From Magnaporthiopsis rhizophila (lineage: Eukaryota; Ascomycota; Sordariomycetes; Magnaporthales; Magnaporthaceae), in contig PYSS01000072.1 in NCBI GenBank assembly GCA_003049465.1, positions 142,686-206,685 on the forward strand: 64,000 nucleotides of DNA, in the 5' to 3' direction. This document shows, in pieces, positions 35,727 to 45,811 of this stretch. Under the pieces are notes generated by a model, which was not told where the DNA came from, did not search any database, and saw only the letters and a list, made by a program, of their open reading frames with translations. The position numbers were made by a program, and so were the translations under genes. Every line of letters starts with the position of its first letter. Within the stretch, counting starts at the first letter, position 1.

Positions 35727-37330
35727 TCAGCCCCTTCCAAGAAGCGCAACACGGGCCCAGGTCTTTCGCACAAAGTTCCATGCCAAGAAGATAGTGCCGT
35801 GGATGGTAAACAATTGAAGGACCTCTCCGGGATATCGATTGCGGACCTCGGTCTCGATAAAGCCGGGTCCATCGGTTTTTGCATCGGCGCCGGCGTCAGT
35901 ACCGAGGCAACCGTTGCTGCCGAGAGGGGGAAAGCGACCGGTGGCCATAAACTGCTCCATGAGCTCGTCCTTTTCGTACCAGCGCTCGCGGAGCCAAAGG
36001 TCGAACTTTTCCGGCGTGTCGAGAGGTATCTCGGAGACGGGGAAGCGGCGCCAGTAGAAGTTGACCGACTTTGGAGGGCGGCCCTGGAAGTAGGTGCTCG
36101 AGAGGGTGAAGAACTCCTCGCCGAACCTACCGCGGCTGCGGGTTGCGGTGGCGGGGGGCGCGCCTGCGGTTAGCGGGGATGCGTAGGAGCACACAGGGGG
36201 GTGGTAGGATGGGCTGGGTCTTACGGGATGCCTTCATAGGCAACGGTGCAGTCGTAGACGTAATCTACTGTCCCCTTCAGCTCGCTGAGGCAAAAGTACA
36301 TGCCGGTGCTGCGGGGCAGGAGCAGGTGCTGGGGGTCTTTGATGCCCATCTTTCCCGCCCACTGGGCCGACTTTATACGCCCCTTGTCCGAGGCATTGGT
36401 GCCCTCAGGGAAGAGGAGGAGCCACATGGGGTTCAGAGAGCGTTCGTCGGTCGAGGGGTCGACAGATTTGACCTTGAGTTTCTGCAGGCGATGGGCCATG
36501 CGGGGTTGGTCGACAGCCATCTTGCGCGACATGAAGATGAACCCATAAAACATCATTCCGGTGCCGATGATGGGTATGTACTTGAGCGACTCCTTTAGGA
36601 TGATGTAGATCCAGCCGTGCGTTTGTGGGTCGTTGGCATATGCCACCCACCACAGATATAGCCAGTCTGTGTAGATCTGTCAGTGGTATCGTGTTCATGT
36701 TAGCTCCTAGCTACGAAAGAGTGACTCTGGACCGTCAAGTCCATTCTCTTGTCCTAGGGCTTGGGCAAACGTGCCTGGTGGTTGGCGATCAGGACGAGGC
36801 GTTTGGGAAAGCCAAACTCGACCCGTCCGTCCTTGGCTTGGGTGATCTGACCGGCAACCGAGGCATCGCCGCTGACACGGATGATGGTAGGGCCCCACCA
36901 CTTGGTCATGGTGGTGATTGTGATGCCGAAGTATTGCTTGGTGACGGCCATGTACGCGTAGTACAGGTCACGGTTGATCCAGTAGAGCGGCGCGCCGATG
37001 AACTGAGCGGTGGCTATGCTTTAGAAGGGGCCGAGAACCGACGCGGCGAAGGTCAAAAGTCAGCGGCGCACCGTCGATAGATAGCATACCAGCATGTCGG
37101 CTGACCCACTGGGATCGCAACAGCTCCGTCGCCGCTTCTCGGACTTACCCAAGGACGCATATGACAAAATAGAGGCCGAAGGAGATCTGCCTAAACATCT
37201 GTCTTGCGCGACCATATTTCTGCTCGCCGGAGGGATGTTCGAGGTCGAGCTCGTGCTTCGTAGCGGGTATTGTCGGCGCATCCGGAGCTTGGGCCGGCGG
37301 CCTGACGCGTTGCCGCAGCTCCGTCGTCAT
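35727..37330 (-). CDS. Acyltransferase of the 1-acylglycerophosphate / LCLAT1-Cst26 type
   Basis: Predicted membrane PlsC-family acyltransferase. Relatives include yeast Cst26/Psi1 and animal LCLAT1/AGPAT5, which remodel acyl chains of phosphatidylinositol or phosphatidic acid in the ER. Exons are 37330-37149, 37018-36775, 36676-36225 and 36135-35727, about 428 residues. The catalytic block is NHQIYTDWLYLWW (NH-x4-D), the acceptor block is LLLFPEGTNASDKGR, and hydrophobic segments include SFGLYFVICVLGIATAQF and KYIPIIGTGMMFYGFIF. The intron interrupting NHQ|IYTD must begin with GC (CAG|GCACGT) and end ACAG to keep this invariant motif, so it is a GC-AG intron (36774-36677). An in-frame upstream ATG at 37526-37528 would add 66 mostly disordered residues. 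The gene diverges from the NADH kinase gene. Substrate specificity is not predictable. Confidence 0.87.
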
Positions 37331-38801
37331 GGCTGCGGGGGCTGTGGGGACAGGGAGGTCGAGGTCTCGCTTCCTCTGATCGGCGGCAGGCCCGGAGGAT
37401 GCGTCGTCGGCGGCGGAAGCGCACGGCTCGAAGGGGTTTGGAGCTGCGGGAAACGGAGACGGAAGGTGAGCTATGAAGACAGCTTGCGAAGACGTTAAGA
37501 CGTTGCAGAAAGACGAACCGCTGGGCAAACAGAGTGGATATCAGCTGAGCCCCAGGGAAAGCCCGCGGCGACGGAGGCCACCTACTACACTTGCGGGTTG
37601 CTAGCGGGAGCCCGAGACCAGGCGCGGATTAGGCAGAACCTACGCTAAGGCACGAGGAGGTGGGGCCGGGCAGGCCCCTGGCGGTGCTCGCGTGCGCGGG
37701 GTAGAGTGCCTTTGGTGATGGGGCGATTGGAAGGCTCTGCTGACGTCGGCGAGCGTTGTTGGCTGCTGCCGACAGGGCGTTGACCGTTGTCGACAGCGTT
37801 TGCGGGAACAAGGAATAAAGAACAAGCAACGGCGCATTCGTCGCCGTTCACCCGCACACACCTACATCAACGCTTAAGGATGCGATCAGAACTCTGTTGG
37901 TGGAGCGGAGTTGACGTCCCGCAAGAGGAGTCGAAAAGGATAAGAACCAGGCGTAGGGACTGGGCAGGGGAGTGCTGGGCTACGCAGACGCTGTGCTGTT
38001 CCCCAGCCCTGCGACGGTCATATGCATCGCACCGTCGGCCGGGTCATCGTCATGGGCATGCCACTGCTGCCAAACTTTTGGCTTTGCGCAAGCGTCCCAC
38101 CACCTTGTCTGCTGACTCTCGCAAGCTCAGCTTGGTTTAGACTAGGTAGTCACTTGGCGGCCGACCATCTGAGGTGAATGTGCGCGCCATATTGAATTGG
38201 TTATAGGCTTATAAAGGAACGTGCCTACCTGAGGATCCGTTAAACGTCGTTATCTCACCAATCCATCAGAGCGCATTCTTTTTGACGAGAAGTGCCGACG
38301 CTGCCAGTTGAAGCCGGAAAACGGCTACAAAGAAATGCCGAGCCTGGGATGGCGCCATCCCCCGCCCCAGGCTGCACCACAACGATCAAATGTGGGGTTT
38401 CCCCACACGGCCCGAGTGGTCGGAGGGAGCTTGGGCAAGGTTCATTGGCAGTTTGGTCTGCAACGTCCCGTTCGAAAGGAAAGAATAAAAAAAAGGGGAA
38501 AACAAAAGGCGTCCGCCCGACTGGGACCAACTACCAGAATCAAACGACTACTAGCTCCGACTCCTACTCGGACGTGCTTCCCCGCGGCCGCTTGCGGCCT
38601 CCTGTCGTCAGCGCCAACCAGCATCGTCAGTGTCCGTTCGTTCTGCGTCAAGCTGCGAAGAGGGTGCGCACAGCTATGATGCACTCCGCATGGTAGCTCC
38701 CTCGAGCTGCCAGGTACCGACTCTGACGCCCCACCTCTCTCCGCCCGTCCGGGGCCAACAAAACAGCCAGCCCTCCAGCTGTTATTTTCCAACGTCTTAC
38801 C
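37331..38801. other. Divergent promoter region between the acyltransferase and NADH kinase genes
   Basis: About 1.5 kb separate the two divergent start codons. The part up to 37528 could be coding if the upstream acyltransferase ATG is used. No other gene is seen. A TAGGTAG element lies near 38144. Confidence 0.5.
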
Positions 38802-40403
38802 ATGCCTCTGCGGCCTGCGACATGCCTCCAAGTAGGCTCGAAGTCGTTGCTGTTCGCTCGACCCCTCCTCGGTTGCTCCGCCGGCTCGGCCACTCGCTTT
38901 GCCTCTACCGCCAGCCATGGCCGCAGACCTGTATGCTGGGACGCTCCGGGGCTCCGCGCACCAGGGACGCCACCAAGGCGGCACTTCTCTGCGACTCGGC
39001 CCAGGCTCGAGATCTTCGACGTGTCTGCGCTCCCCGACCGCATTATCCCCAAGTACCAGGAGAGCGCGGCTTCGTCGCTGCTGCTGTTGCACTGGCCCCA
39101 GCCGCCGCGCAATATCCTTCTGATCCCGAAGCTACACGCCCCGCAGGTCACCCTCTCGGCCGTCGCCTTCGCCAAGCACCTGCACAGCAACTATCCCGAC
39201 CTCAATCTTGTCTTCGAGAGCCGCATCGCCAGCGCCATCCACGAGAGCCTGCCATTTCCCATCTACACCACCAGCGGCGGCGACCCGAGCCTCCAGTTCC
39301 CCAACAAGATTGACCTCGTCACCACCCTCGGCGGCGATGGCACGATCCTGCGCGCCGCAAGCCTGTTCTCCCTGCAGGCTAGCGTCCCTCCCATTCTCTC
39401 CTTCAGCATGGGGTCCGTCGGCTTCCTGGGCGAATGGAAGTTCGAGGAGTACAAGCGCGCCTGGAGGGAGGTCTACATGAGCGGCAGCGGCGTCGCCGTC
39501 GAGGACCTGTACGCGCCACACACGGAGACGGCCGCCGGCGTCCTGGACAACGGCTTCTCCTCGCCCACGCCCACCGTCTCCCGCATCGGCGAGGACGCAT
39601 CCCCTCACCCGCCCTCGGGCTGGGAGGGCCACACGGGAAGGTCCATGGGGCCCAGCCGCACATCCAAGGTACTCCTGCGCCACCGGCTCAAGGTGGGCGT
39701 CTACGACGAGCACGGCGTCAACATCAATAACCAATTGATGCCCACCTCGACCGCCGAGCCTCGCCATGATCATGACGACCCCCGCGACGAAAGCGCGACG
39801 CGCCCACCTCCCTCCTCGGCCTCACCCTATCCCTCACCTACGTATGGCAGGGCGACTCCAGCGGGCATACACGCCATCAACGAGCTTCTCATCCACCGCG
39901 GCCCGCACCCCCACCTGGCCATCATCGACATCTACCTCAACAACCACTTCCTGACCGAGGCCGTCGCCGACGGCATCCTGATTAGCACGCCGACCGGCTC
40001 GACGGCCTACTCGCTCAGCGCGGGCGGGTCCATCATCCACCCGCTCGTCGGCTCGCTCCTCATCACCCCCATTTGCCCGCGCAGCCTCAGCTTCCGGCCC
40101 TTGGTCCTGCCGCTCAACACAAAGGTCACCCTGCGGCTCAGCGACAGGAACCGCGGTCGTGAGCTCGAGGTCAGCATCGATGGCAAGCGCCGCGCCGGCG
40201 TGGGCATCGGCATGGAGGTTCACGTCGAGGGCGAGACGGTCGGCCGTTCTACGGACGGCTCCTGGAGGGGCGGTGTCCCCTGCGTCATCCGTGCTCCTGG
40301 AAAAGCCGACGTTCAGGGCATCAGCGATGATGACGACGGCTGGGTCGGTGGCCTTAACGGGCTACTCAAGTTCAACTACCCCTTCGGTGAAGCCGGTCAC
40401 TGA
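38802..40403 (+). CDS. POS5: Mitochondrial NADH kinase, POS5-like
   Basis: Single-exon gene for 533 residues of the NAD/NADH kinase family. In yeast, Pos5 phosphorylates NADH in the mitochondrial matrix and supplies NADPH for antioxidant and biosynthetic needs. The N-terminus is rich in Arg, Ser and Ala without acids and contains a plausible presequence end (PRRHFSATRP). The ATP-binding GGDGT is in DLVTTLGGDGTILRAASL (about residues 177-181), followed by SMGSVGFLGEW. The NE motif is in AINELLIHRG and the conserved ISTPTGSTAYSLSAGG follows. Between about residues 236 and 355 there are Ser/Pro-rich insertions around the core strand VLLRHRLKVGVYDEHG, as in other filamentous fungi. The first in-frame ATG is used. 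The gene is tail-to-tail with the disrupted cation pump. Confidence 0.9.
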   Translation: MPLRPATCLQVGSKSLLFARPLLGCSAGSATRFASTASHGRRPVCWDAPGLRAPGTPPRRHFSATRPRLEIFDVSALPDRIIPKYQESAASSLLLLHWPQPPRNILLIPKLHAPQVTLSAVAFAKHLHSNYPDLNLVFESRIASAIHESLPFPIYTTSGGDPSLQFPNKIDLVTTLGGDGTILRAASLFSLQASVPPILSFSMGSVGFLGEWKFEEYKRAWREVYMSGSGVAVEDLYAPHTETAAGVLDNGFSSPTPTVSRIGEDASPHPPSGWEGHTGRSMGPSRTSKVLLRHRLKVGVYDEHGVNINNQLMPTSTAEPRHDHDDPRDESATRPPPSSASPYPSPTYGRATPAGIHAINELLIHRGPHPHLAIIDIYLNNHFLTEAVADGILISTPTGSTAYSLSAGGSIIHPLVGSLLITPICPRSLSFRPLVLPLNTKVTLRLSDRNRGRELEVSIDGKRRAGVGIGMEVHVEGETVGRSTDGSWRGGVPCVIRAPGKADVQGISDDDDGWVGGLNGLLKFNYPFGEAGH

Positions 40404-41294
40404 TGATTTTTAAACATTGTACCTGCGACTTGATTTTGCTGGTTACGTCTGTCCTTGGCATTTGAACATTTTATTGGGATTTCAGAGCACATTTTCACGA
40501 ACCAAAATAACGGGAAGCAAGGAAGTAGTTTTATGTATACCCAGATACCCAAGCACCGGGATGCGTGCTGCTGATGCATACGACTGTTTGTGACGTTTAT
40601 TTGCTTGTTCTATTTCGGCATTTCCACGGGCTCCATTGTGCCCAGATTTTCCACGCAGACCAGAAAAAAGCAATACACCATAAGGCGCAAAAGTGAGGGA
40701 CTTGTCCTGACTTTTTTTTTCCACTTTGGGTATATTGGCAACATTAAATAACCTCTCAAAAAAGAGCCGATTACACCGTTTAATCGGCAAAAAATTTAAC
40801 CGATATATTTATTTACCTTTTCCTATCCTATTTTTTCTACTATTACCTCTCCTGTTTCCTTTTCTTTCTCCTTTTCTTTCTCCTTTTCTTTCTCCTTTTC
40901 TTTCTCCTTTTCTTTCTCCTTTTCTTTCTCCTTTTCTTTCTCCTTTTCTTTCTCCTTTTCTTTCTCCTTTTCTTTCCTATTTTTTTTTCCCCGATCTTCT
41001 TTCTTACTCCCGTTCCTATTTCTTTTAATTGACCTTTCCCTTTGGTGTACTGGTTTCTTTCTGATTTGTATGCGGCCCAAGGAAGCTAACCGCCTTCTGT
41101 GGCAGCCCATGGCGTGTCAACGTGAAAATATGTATTAATTACGAAATAAACCCGCGTCTGCCTCCAAAGTCAAAACCGCAACAACGCCCAACAAGCGCGC
41201 CTACCCACCCACCAGCCAGGCCCAAAATCTCAAGTCCAAGCCCCTACCCCGGCCAGCCAGCCAGACATCATGTACAGTACATGCGCCCATTGAC
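40404..41294. other. Convergent intergenic region with polypyrimidine array
   Basis: This lies between the NADH kinase 3' end and the 3' end of the P-type ATPase locus. It is AT-rich, contains a 12-bp tandem array (separate entry) and has no gene. Confidence 0.6.
40858..40977. repeat. 12-bp tandem array CCTTTTCTTTCT, about 10 copies
   Basis: Nearly perfect 12-base polypyrimidine units on the plus strand, ten in a row, flanked by further T/C-rich sequence. This kind of mirror-symmetric polypurine/polypyrimidine tract can form triplex DNA. A related 12-bp array lies in the first intron at the other end of the ATPase locus. Confidence 0.92.
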
Positions 41295-44200
41295 TTACCA
41301 AGCCACCATGGCGAGGAAGCCGCGCGGCCACCTCCTGACGCAGAACTTGCGAGCCTCGTCGAGCAGTAGGATGGCCAGGCCGAACGTCATGGGTAGGAAC
41401 CAGTACTCGACGGGGACCGGCGTTATGTCGATGACGGCCTGCAGGCTGGGCACGTAGAGCCAGAAGAAGGTCATGGCGAGCGCGAAGGCAACGGCCAGGA
41501 ACAGCCACAGGTTCTGCGTCTCCTTGTTGCCGAAGGGGGTGTGCTGGAACAGCGACAGGGTGCGAGTGCGCACGGAGAGGAGATTGAACCATTGCCTGAT
41601 GCGAACGGAGAGGGGTTAGAGAAGGATAACGTGATAATTGAGGAAATAGGATAGGAAATAGGATAGGAAGGGAGATAGGAAAAGAGAAAAAGAAGGAGAG
41701 TGAACCGGGAGAACCTACATGACGACAAGGGTGACAAAGTATACTGAGCTCGCCACCTTGAGCTGGTCGGCGTAAAACTGCGGGTCCACGTTGGGCGGGA
41801 GGGCGCCAAAGGTGAACCAGGTGCGGGAGAAGGAGATGCCCTGGCGCTCGAGGTACCAGTACGACATGGCGAAGGAGGCCGTGGTCTCCATCATGCCGAC
41901 GACGCCGTAGCTCTGCACGATCAGCTTCCAGTCCACCAGGTGGTCGACGCCGACCCGGCGCGGGGGGCGCAGCAGTACGTCGGCCTCGGGCTTTTCGTAT
42001 GCGAGCGACGTGGCGGCGAGGCTGTCGGCAAAGCAGCTGGAGGGAGGGGAAAATTAGTTTATATGTATATAGGAATAATTTCATCGTATATCGAACAAAC
42101 TAATAATACTTGCCAGATAATAATCATGAGAAAAGCTGCTCAAAATCTGGGGCAAACCAGACGCGACGTTGGTCATGACAGGCCAGAATTCGGAAAAGCT
42201 GCCGGCGGAGAGTAGGTAGGCGATGGTTTTCTTGAGGTTATCAAACGCTGCGGATCCATGGCGTGTTAGATTGATGACCCCTTGATCGCAATAGCAAGGA
42301 AACCGAGGGGAAAGAAAATCCATGTTTAAACCATCAACGGGGATCCAAAAGAAAGAGACTCACTTGTCCGTCCATATCTCACAGCGTCAACGACAGACCC
42401 AAACGAGTCGAGAAGGACCATATCGGCAGCCTCGACGGCGATGTCCGACCCGCCACCGACGGCGATGCCGACATCGGCAGCGCGCAGGGCGGGCGCGTCG
42501 TTGACGCCGTCGCCCGTCATGCCGACAACCTGGCCGCGCGCCTGCAGCTCGCGCACAATCCTGAGCTTCTGCTCGGGCGTGGTGCGCGCGAAAACGACCT
42601 CGCTGTACGACCCGACCAGCGCGTCCCACTGCGCCGGCATCAGCGTCTGCACGTCGGCCCCCGTGAGCACGACCGAGGCCGGCAGCGCGTCGGCGTCCGA
42701 GTCGACGGCGACGCCGCCCCTGTTGTGCTTGGTGCTGGGCGGCGGAGGCGCGGCGACCGCGTCGCGCGAGAGCGCCGAGATGCCGGCCACAGCGCTGTCC
42801 GGGTTCGTGACGATGCCGCACTCCCGCGCGATGGCCTGGGCCGTGAGGGCAAAATCGCCCGTGACCATGAAGATGCGCACGCCGGCCCGACGCAGCGTCC
42901 CGACCACTTCCGGGATCTCGGGCCGCGGTGGGTCCACGATGGCCACGAGCCCGACCAAGGTCAGGCCCGAGGCCACGTGTTCCGTCATCTCGCGCTCGAA
43001 GCCCGATGAGGCGACCGAGTTCTTGAGCGAGCTCCGCGAGATGGGCTTGTGGGCCAGCAGGAGCACGCGCCGGCCCTGCGCCGACCAGCCGTTCTTAGTC
43101 TTCTCGATCTTGTCCAGCATAGCCGGCGTCAGGGTGATGGAGGCACCCGACTTGCTCACGTAGCGGGAGCACCGGGGCAGTAAGACGTCAGGCGCGCCCT
43201 TGATGGTGAGGAGCAGGTCGCCCGGCTCGAATATGGCGCAGGTATCGGTGGGGATGGCCTCGGCGAGCCCGGCGCAGGTTGGCATTGCTGAAGACTCTAA
43301 TCATGAACTTGTTTTTACTGTTGAAGGCCACGTCGAAGCGCATGTGCCAGAAGCGCCTGGACTCGGCCACAGACCCGAGGCTCTCGGCGAAGCGCAGAAT
43401 AGCCAGGTCAGTTGCGTCGCCCCGGACCCGGCGCTCCTTGAGCTCCAGGTGCTGCGTGGCCGCGTCGAATTCGCCTGCGTTGCAGAGACCGGCCACCGTC
43501 CGGAGCTGCTCCAGAGCGTTGCCCGCCAGCTCCGAGGCATCGTGGCTTGCGAGGAGCGTGTCGTGCGCATCCTCCGCCGTCATGATCGGCCAGCGACAGC
43601 CGCCTCAGTGACCACCATCTTATTCTGTCAGGCAATATCAGCAAACAGAAGTCCCTATTTCAGGGACTCCATATCGCGGAATGCTCACCTGCGTTAGTGT
43701 CCCTGTCTTGTCCGAGCAAATCACGGAGACTGCCCCCAGGGTTTCGACCGTCTTTATAGTGATTTGCAGAGGACCTTGTTCTTGCGCATCATGTTGGCGC
43801 TGATGGTAAAACTGGCCGTAAGTGCCACTGGTAGACCCTCGGGGATAAAGGCCACGGCGACGGACACGCAGCTGACGATAAGGTTGGGTACGTTGATCCA
43901 GTTAGGATGCTCTTTCCGCAGCCAGCCAGCCCTAGTTTCAGATCCAAAGTCATGGTCAGCGAGAGCCTATGCAAAAGCGTCCAGGAAATCTTGTACTAAC
44001 CAGGGGGCCACAACCAGGACGATCATAAGCAACATAATAGAGCAGACTGGGAGTGACAGCGTTAGTTGTCAGCTCACTGGATGGGCACCTTTATGCATCT
44101 CGGGAGCCACTTACTGATCCAGACAAAAGTTGGCCACCTCCTTTTCCAGGGTCGTCATGCCCTTCTTCGGCTCGCTCGTGAGCTTGGCGATCCGGCCAAA

Positions 44201-45811
44201 GACAGTCCTGTCTCCAGTGGCTACCACGACTCCGACGCAAGTCCCCGACACGCAGTGCGTGCCCTGGAGGCCGATGCATCGTGTTTCCAGGCAGCTGTTG
44301 TCGGTCGAATCCACCGAGGCGGAAAGCGGGACAGATTCACCTGGGAGAAAAACAGTTAGTTTTAGTTTCTTCAAAAATCGTAAAAGTGGAAGATGCAACA
44401 AATTTGATTCGAATGTCAGTCGTACCGGTTAAAACGGAGCGGTCAAACTTGGCATCAGACGAGGCCTGGCAGAGCCTGACGTCGGCCGGCAGCTTGTTCC
44501 CCGCCTTGATAACGACGACATCCCCAGGCACGACGTCCTGGGCCAGCAGGTCCTGCTGGACGCCGTCGCGGAGCGCCAGGCACTCGTCTGGGAGAATGGT
44601 CTTGATGGAGGCCATGACGCGGGAACTGGACCAGTCCTGCCACATGTTGAAGCCGGCCTGGATGAAGAAGACGGCAAGCAGGACGATGGCCAGTGCCAGG
44701 TTGGCCGTCTGCGGCGGGCCGCCCAGGGGCCTCCAGGCGATAAAGACCAGGACCGAGCCAGCAAGGAGAATAGGGCCAAAGCCCTTGAGGAAATAGCCCA
44801 GCGTCTGCCGCACGCGACGCGACTGCGGCGGTGTGGGCGCGTTCTTGCCATACTGCTTAACCCGCCGCTGCGCCTGCTCCTCTAAAAGCCCGTCCTTAAT
44901 GGAACTAGAGAGTCGGCGTACGAGCTCCTCGACTGTTATCCTATGCCATTCGAGATCGGCAAGATCTAGAAAGTGATGGAAAGGAGGATATAAACGTTAG
45001 AAAAACCATATTTTTATTACTTATAAGAAAAAAATGGAAAAGGAAAGAGGAAAAATGAAAGGGGAAAGAGGAGGGGGAGGAAAGAGGAAGAAACCTCTTA
45101 CCTGTCACAACCACATCCTTCTTCTTTGCTTGCCCGGCGCTGGTCTGGTAATCCCCGACGTCGATGGACCTGGGAAGCCACCGCCAGCATGGTCAGAATA
45201 AGCTTCAACCAACAAAGGATGGCGCACCCAGAACCAAACAGGCAACAAGCCCTCAAGCGACTGTAAAAAGGTATGTGAGTGCTCCCACTAGTGCAGCAAG
45301 GCATATCAGTTCTCCTTTAAGGCGCCACACCCGCAAAGAGAAAGTGTAAATAAAATGCAGGAATATGAGAGATTTTCATACATGAAAGGAGATAGGAAAG
45401 CAGATAGGAAAAGAGACAGGAAAAGAGACAGGAAAAGAGACAGGAAAAGAGACAGGAAAAGAGATAATAAAAGATAGAGGAAATAGGCAAGGAAATACAG
45501 ACAAAGAATAGGACAAGGGATAGACCACATAGGCATAAGGCAGAACAGAGACCTGCCCGTGAATATACAATATCAGTGTCATCTGGACAAGCTTGAGCTT
45601 ACAGAATGCGGTATTGGATCGGAATGGCCGCAGACGGGTCGATGGAGGCAGCTGCGGAGTGGGCGCTGTAGGTCGACATGGAGCCGCGAGAGTGCGTTCT
45701 TCGCAGGTGCGGACGCCCTCTCTGGCCCTGCCCAGCCTCCTCATCTGCGGGCTCCCATTTGATTCCCTGGCGGCCAGGAGACGCAGGCGTAGCAGGTTCT
45801 ATGCGATCCAT
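41295..45811 (-). pseudogene. P-type IIC (Na+/K+-ATPase-like) cation pump, frame-disrupted
   Basis: The sequence matches a fungal P-type ATPase of the Na+/K+-ATPase-like group. Segments in order are 45811-45603, 45169-45102, 44965-44426, 44340-44115, 44046-44001, 43931-43689, 43624-42364, 42247-42114, 42036-41719 and 41595-41295. All hallmark motifs remain: LTGES, IPEGLPVALTA, MMRKNKVLCKS, ICSDKTGTLT (phosphorylated Asp), KGAPDVL, GDGVNDAPAL and C-terminal membrane helices. The frame breaks at several places: the 44115/44046 junction is out of phase; extra bases follow KVLCKS near 43756, creating TAA; a base is missing near 43585; one shift lies near 43287; and an extra T in a T-run lies near 42134. 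Intron 42113-42037 has a GC donor (TG|GCAAGT). No nonsense substitutions are seen, so decay is recent or the indels are sequencing errors. Confidence 0.8.
45383..45468. repeat. 12-bp tandem array in intron 1 of the ATPase locus
   Basis: About five copies of AGGAAAAGAGAC on the plus strand (polypyrimidine on the coding minus strand), flanked by AGGAAAGCAGAT-type variants. It lies inside the unusually long first intron (45602-45170). A shorter related purine stretch with GGATAGGAAATA units lies in another intron near 41640-41680. Confidence 0.85.

Noticed and set aside
38442..39092. Minus-strand frame opposite the NADH kinase 5' part
   Set aside because: It is an antisense shadow of a strongly conserved plus-strand gene.
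40858..40977. CRISPR-like or coding repeat
   Set aside because: The array is a contiguous 12-bp simple tandem without spacers, in a eukaryotic intergenic region.
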